From Plumapathes pennacea (taxonomy: Eukaryota > Cnidaria > Anthozoa > Antipatharia > Myriopathidae), in assembly GCA_964036295.1 (NCBI GenBank), contig OZ038465.1, positions 7,815,167 to 7,879,166 on the forward strand: DNA of 64,000 nt, in the 5' to 3' direction. Position 1 is the stretch's first letter; every line of letters starts with the position of its first letter. The notes under the pieces were generated by a model that saw only the letters and a program-made list of their open reading frames with translations, was not told the origin of the DNA and did no database searches. Positions 60,350-64,000 of this stretch are shown here, piece by piece. The position numbers and the translations under genes were made by a program.

Positions 60350-60745
60350 TCACACCTTTAGATTTTGGGCACTGCTGCCGTTAGAATCTATTCATTTAGA
60401 GTTTTCATTTGAATAAATGGTTCCTACTTAATTCAGGTATTATATTTAGCAGTTCAGGAGTTGCTATAGAGAACACTGCATTGTTATGAGGTACTCATTG
60501 AGAGCGTACTTTTGAGTGGTTCCACCTTTAGTTTTATTTGACAGTTCAGTAATTTGAAAGCCGAAATGCTGTTGTTATAGTATACTCATCGAGAGCTTGT
60601 TCTTTTGAGTGGTCACACCTTTAGGCTTTATTTCATGGCAGTTCAGGAATTTGGAAGCCGGAATGCTGTTGCTAGAATGTCGTTATTGAGAGCTTTCTTT
60701 TGTGGTCCGGCAAACCTTTAAGGTTTTATTTGGCAGTTCAGCAGG
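60350..60745. repeat. Degenerate tandem repeat, period about 92-98 bp
   Basis: At least four copies are anchored on CAGTTCAG at about 60450, 60542, 60639 and 60733. Each is associated with GAGTGGTCACACCTTTAG-like and TACTCATTGAGAGC-like blocks. Copies differ by substitutions and small indels, suggesting an old array. No open frame persists through it. Confidence 0.65.
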
Positions 60746-61729
60746 CAAGAACTTTTAGTTCAAGTCGCCTTAAATAGTTAAAGTCGTAAGATTTATCACT
60801 CAACACCTGTGCACACTTAAATTGTAGGTTTGGTTTTTCTGGGCAGAAGTGTCACGCGTCTGAAGAGCAGCAGCCAATCACAGGCGAATATAACTATAGT
60901 TTATCTGTTAACATCAGACAACATAAAATCCTAATATTATATGTCATTAAGTATAGTGTATTCGCACTCGGGGATTGGGGTACTGTGGGTGGGAAGGGCA
61001 CGATCATAGAACAATCATAGAACATTGCATTCACTACAAAGTCACCCCTTGAACCATTTGCCGGATTTTGAAATGCATCCTCTTTTTCTCCCTGGAACGC
61101 TAAAATAGACAAGTAGAGCGACAATTTTTCGGATGACTGTTAAAAGTTACCGTGTAACTGCTTTGGTCTTGCATTTGCTACGTTTTCGGAGTCATAGGAG
61201 CATTCTTTGCCAGGGAGGAACAAAAACGAAACCCGATTGAAAAATCGTTCCCATCAATTCCTCGTGTGCAAAAGGGGAAAACAAAGATGCCCGGAAAATT
61301 AAGTCTCCCGTCCGGAGACTGGGCACTAAATTAGAAAATTATGACTTACCTGGATCCGCCTCCGTAGTACCCCCTTAGGAAGTCTTTCAGATTTCTAAGT
61401 TTCAGATTCCCCTTATTCTCTCATCACATCATTCTTCTCCCCTAATCCCCCATCCTGGGAAGTTTTTGAAATGTTCAAAAACTTACAGCAATTTGAAGTA
61501 CTACAAATACTGCAAAAAAAAAAAAAAAAAAAAGAAAAAAAAAGGAAGTAAGGAAAGCGCCCCGTGGTGAACTGACAAAAGATCCGTGATGAAATACGTC
61601 ACGTTTAGGCATGAGTAACCAAGCCTGCCAGCTGTCTTGTTTTCGCATGTATCCGGGCTGAGAATTAGGTAAGGTTCAGCAAAATATTCACATACGACGC
61701 TCTGGATTCCAGTTACCGGTTAGTTTTAA

Positions 61730-61763
61730 AGTTAGGGTCACGTTTAGGGTTAGGTTTAGGATA
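61730..61763. repeat. Short telomere-like TTAGGG variants
   Basis: AGTTAGGGTCACGTTTAGGG then TTAGGTTTAGG: four to five TTAGGG/TTTAGG-type units, imperfect. A similar but weaker GTTTAGGTTCAGGTTTAGG occurs at 11546-11564. Too short to call a true interstitial telomeric array. Confidence 0.4.
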
Positions 61764-63040
61764 TACACATATACTTATAGGATAATTAATCTTCTGAGCC
61801 GTGTGAATGAGTTCAAACAACTCCGCCAGTTTTATTGATTTTTTGCATTTTTAGAGCCTGCGGGAAAATCAGACAGTTATCTGCCAAGGGTTAGCAATAT
61901 TTGAGAGACTGGTAGAGGTTAAGAGCCACAGGCTGTTGTTTATTTCTTTCGTGGCTGATGCACTCTTTGCAGCGGCTTGTTTAAAAGTAACACCTGCTTC
62001 GTTGTGGTAGATCAATTGAATGTTATGGGTATATGGCGAATAAATAATGACGCTACTGTGAAATATTCGCTAACGGTGCTAAGTACTAGGCGGAGGGATC
62101 AAAATTTTACTGTTGCCGAAGTTTTCTTTTTATCAGTGCAGGCCTATGTGAAGTGCAAGCTTTATCAGTGCCCAAACCGAAAACAACACGTCGAGTGTTA
62201 AAGTCACAAGTTTTATATACTGTATACCTCCCTTTAACGCTAAGACATTTCCAGCTCCCATTTCCAGATTATAGTAAGAAAGTTGCATTATAATAATGTT
62301 GATGCAGTACATGCTTTGCACTTGAAAAAAAAAAAAAAAAAAAATTCTATATTGATTCATTGTTGCGTTGTGGGTGAAGCAAGAAATAGGCAAACAAGTG
62401 GCACAGAACATTTGAAACAGAATTCTACTTCAAATTGAAACTGATCAAGCAGGACGATATTATTATAAACTTTTTGGTAAGGAGAGATGTGCTTTATAAA
62501 TAATGATACTTAAGAGCCCTCCAGGATATTGCCCTTGGTAATATCAGACTTATATTGTCTGCAACACAGTGCAAAAAATACAGTGTCAATACTGCGATAA
62601 GAGTTATTTAAAGATTTTAGATTGGTTCTGATGAAGGCTATAATGCATGTTGTGGCAGCTTTCTAATTTACTTGTGCCCTGTAAGGGCAGTGAGTTGTAG
62701 TTTTCACTCTGCTATTTTTTTTTTATTATTATTGATCACGTGATTGTTTTGAAGAATTCAGAAATTTGGTTTTGAAGAAGAGACCAATCATGCTTGCTTC
62801 CTGGTCTGGATCTGCTTTTGTTCCTGATTTTCTCAGGATGATGCAAAGCTTGTTTGGACCAATATTTAAAAGTATAAGAAATGCAAAAACACATTATTTT
62901 TGACAGTAATCTGAAAAAAAAAGTCAGTTTTTTTGGAGGCATCAAATTTGCACAAAATTGTGTTACTTTGCTCATTAATGCTTTTCTTCCCCTGCTTCAG
63001 ATAATATTCAAGGAAGGCTGTCTCCATTCAAGCCTCTTAT

Positions 63041-64000
63041 ATGGCAAATGTGAATGTGTTGCTGTCCTGTGAAAATGAGGATAAAGAACTCCAGATAACG
63101 CGGCAGTGTACATTCTCAGAATTTAGGCAGCGTGTAAAAAACTTGTTCCCACATCTCCCAAAGGTACATTTAAAGGAACTTCTTCAAGTAAAATATTATA
63201 AAGTGAAATATATGACCTGTAGCACAACCACAGGTTCTATGTACATGCCTGCATGAAAAAATGTCATGAGATGTGGGTCATGATCAAGTGTGTGTACTGT
63301 ATATATTTTAATTTTGCAGGGCCATAATTTGTTGTTTTCTTTTCTTATTGGGCGTTTGGCTTCCATTCATACTCTTGCAATTTTTTCAGCAATTTCTGAA
63401 GAATTACACAGTGTTAATTATTTTAATTGGTTTAATATTATTTTCCTATTCAGAGCTTCTCCATCTCAGATGGTGATTACAATGAACTGGAAGAAGCAAC
63501 ATTCAGGCTGGTTTGCACAAGCAGACTGCAAGCATGGTTTCTGGTATGTGGTTATTTATATTAATCTATTTTACAATATTATGTAAACCCATATGTTATG
63601 AAATGCAAGGGCTATACAACAAAATAAGATCCCCATCTATCAGCTACCGTACCTTCACCCTTTTACTCCCAAGAGTGATCAACTCTGATTTTTTCCTTCG
63701 GTTTCTCACCAGAAAGATACCATACACAGTAAGAAGGATTTGGCTTTTGATACCTGATTAAACTATCAATCCTTGCTACATTGTTCATGTATTTAATTAT
63801 TCTTCTTAAGACTCTCAGAGGTTGGGAGATCAGCATTTTAAGCTTGAGAGTGAAAGGTTTAAAGTAATGACAGTATATTTGACTGGCAGAGCTCAAAGGC
63901 TTACAAGGAACTTACAAACTTGTGACATTCATGTACAAAGACTCTGTGAATGATTAATCCTAATTACAAATTTGCAGGTGCGAGCTGACAAGGAATGCTC
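63041..64000 (+). CDS. Unrecognised gene, 5' exons (partial)
   Basis: Three exons appear to chain in phase 0. Exon 1 is 63041-63163 (ATG at 63041), exon 2 is 63454-63543, and exon 3 starts at 63978 and leaves the window. Donors are GTACAT and GTATGT; acceptors are TATTCAG and TTTGCAG. The predicted start contains MANVNVLLSC, a charged stretch, QCTFSEFRQRVKNLFPHLP, then SFSISDGDYNELEEATFRL and LQAWFLVRADKEC. The alternation of strands and a helix with FxxFRxRVK and a later acidic DGDYNEL could fit a PB1 or ubiquitin-like fold, but no family is recognised with confidence. A CAG at 62998-63000 may be the acceptor of this exon after a 5' UTR intron. Confidence 0.5.

Larger units (their letters stand above)
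54491..63040. other. Gene-free region upstream of the Ras-like gene and of the right-edge gene
   Basis: About 8.5 kb without a confident gene. It contains a weak candidate exon (55873-55746, minus), the MITE at 59203-59519, a degenerate tandem repeat (60350-60745), telomere-like TTAGGG variants (61730-61763), and poly-A runs at 61513-61532 and 62324-62343. Promoters of both flanking genes should lie here. Confidence 0.45.

Noticed and set aside
61730-61763. Interstitial telomere array
   Set aside because: Only four to five imperfect units, too short to claim a telomere fusion or healing event.

Overview
The window is nuclear DNA from an animal. The genes are split by GT-AG introns, the base composition is AT-rich with scattered microsatellites and homopolymer runs, and tRNA-derived SINEs and several MITE families are present. 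Every recognised gene is a metazoan family (LMF1, Kir channel, DRC10/IQCD, GTPBP1, Josephin deubiquitinase, KIF19, FAM181, a Ras-like GTPase). Compact introns, strong similarity to vertebrate proteins, and repeat styles I associate with coral and sea-anemone genomes suggest an anthozoan cnidarian, probably a stony coral. That placement is inference; no species marker is present.

Layout, left to right. The 5' end of LMF1 (minus strand) runs off the left edge. An inward-rectifier K+ channel (minus, one coding exon) lies at 2.7-3.9 kb. DRC10/IQCD (minus, 4 exons) lies at 6.4-10.0 kb. GTPBP1 (minus, 12 exons, complete frame of 628 aa) lies at 10.9-19.2 kb. It is divergent from a two-exon Josephin-domain deubiquitinase (plus, 177 aa) at 20.3-21.2 kb. 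KIF19, a kinesin-8 (plus, 21 exons, complete frame of 1137 aa), lies at 22.7-33.4 kb. After about 8 kb without genes comes a single-exon FAM181-like gene (plus, 291 aa) at 41.3-42.2 kb, then about 9 kb without genes. A four-exon Ras-like GTPase (minus, 292 aa) lies at 51.2-54.5 kb. About 8.5 kb further on, the first exons of an unrecognised gene (plus) run off the right edge. All exon chains were joined by hand with frame and phase checked at each junction; none was confirmed by transcript data.

Functional links are loose, as expected in an animal genome. DRC10 (nexin-dynein regulatory complex) and KIF19 (ciliary length control) are both motile-cilium proteins. GTPBP1 and the Josephin gene share an intergenic region and could share a bidirectional promoter. 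The rest look like unrelated neighbours.

The most interesting protein observation is the FAM181-like gene. It keeps both the N-terminal FAM181 block and a downstream segment (LRERNFPLSFWQEP) that lines up with the omega-loop by which YAP and vertebrate FAM181A/B bind TEAD factors. Other points are a Ras-like GTPase with an apparently shortened switch II and Asn in place of Gln61, and a Kir channel with Ser at the rectification-controller position. Mobile DNA includes a TTA-flanked Harbinger-type MITE whose left end was tandemly duplicated, a TTAA-flanked MITE, a TA-flanked pogo-like MITE, a MITE family with internal 32-bp tandem repeats seen at both ends of the window, and two tRNA-derived SINEs.
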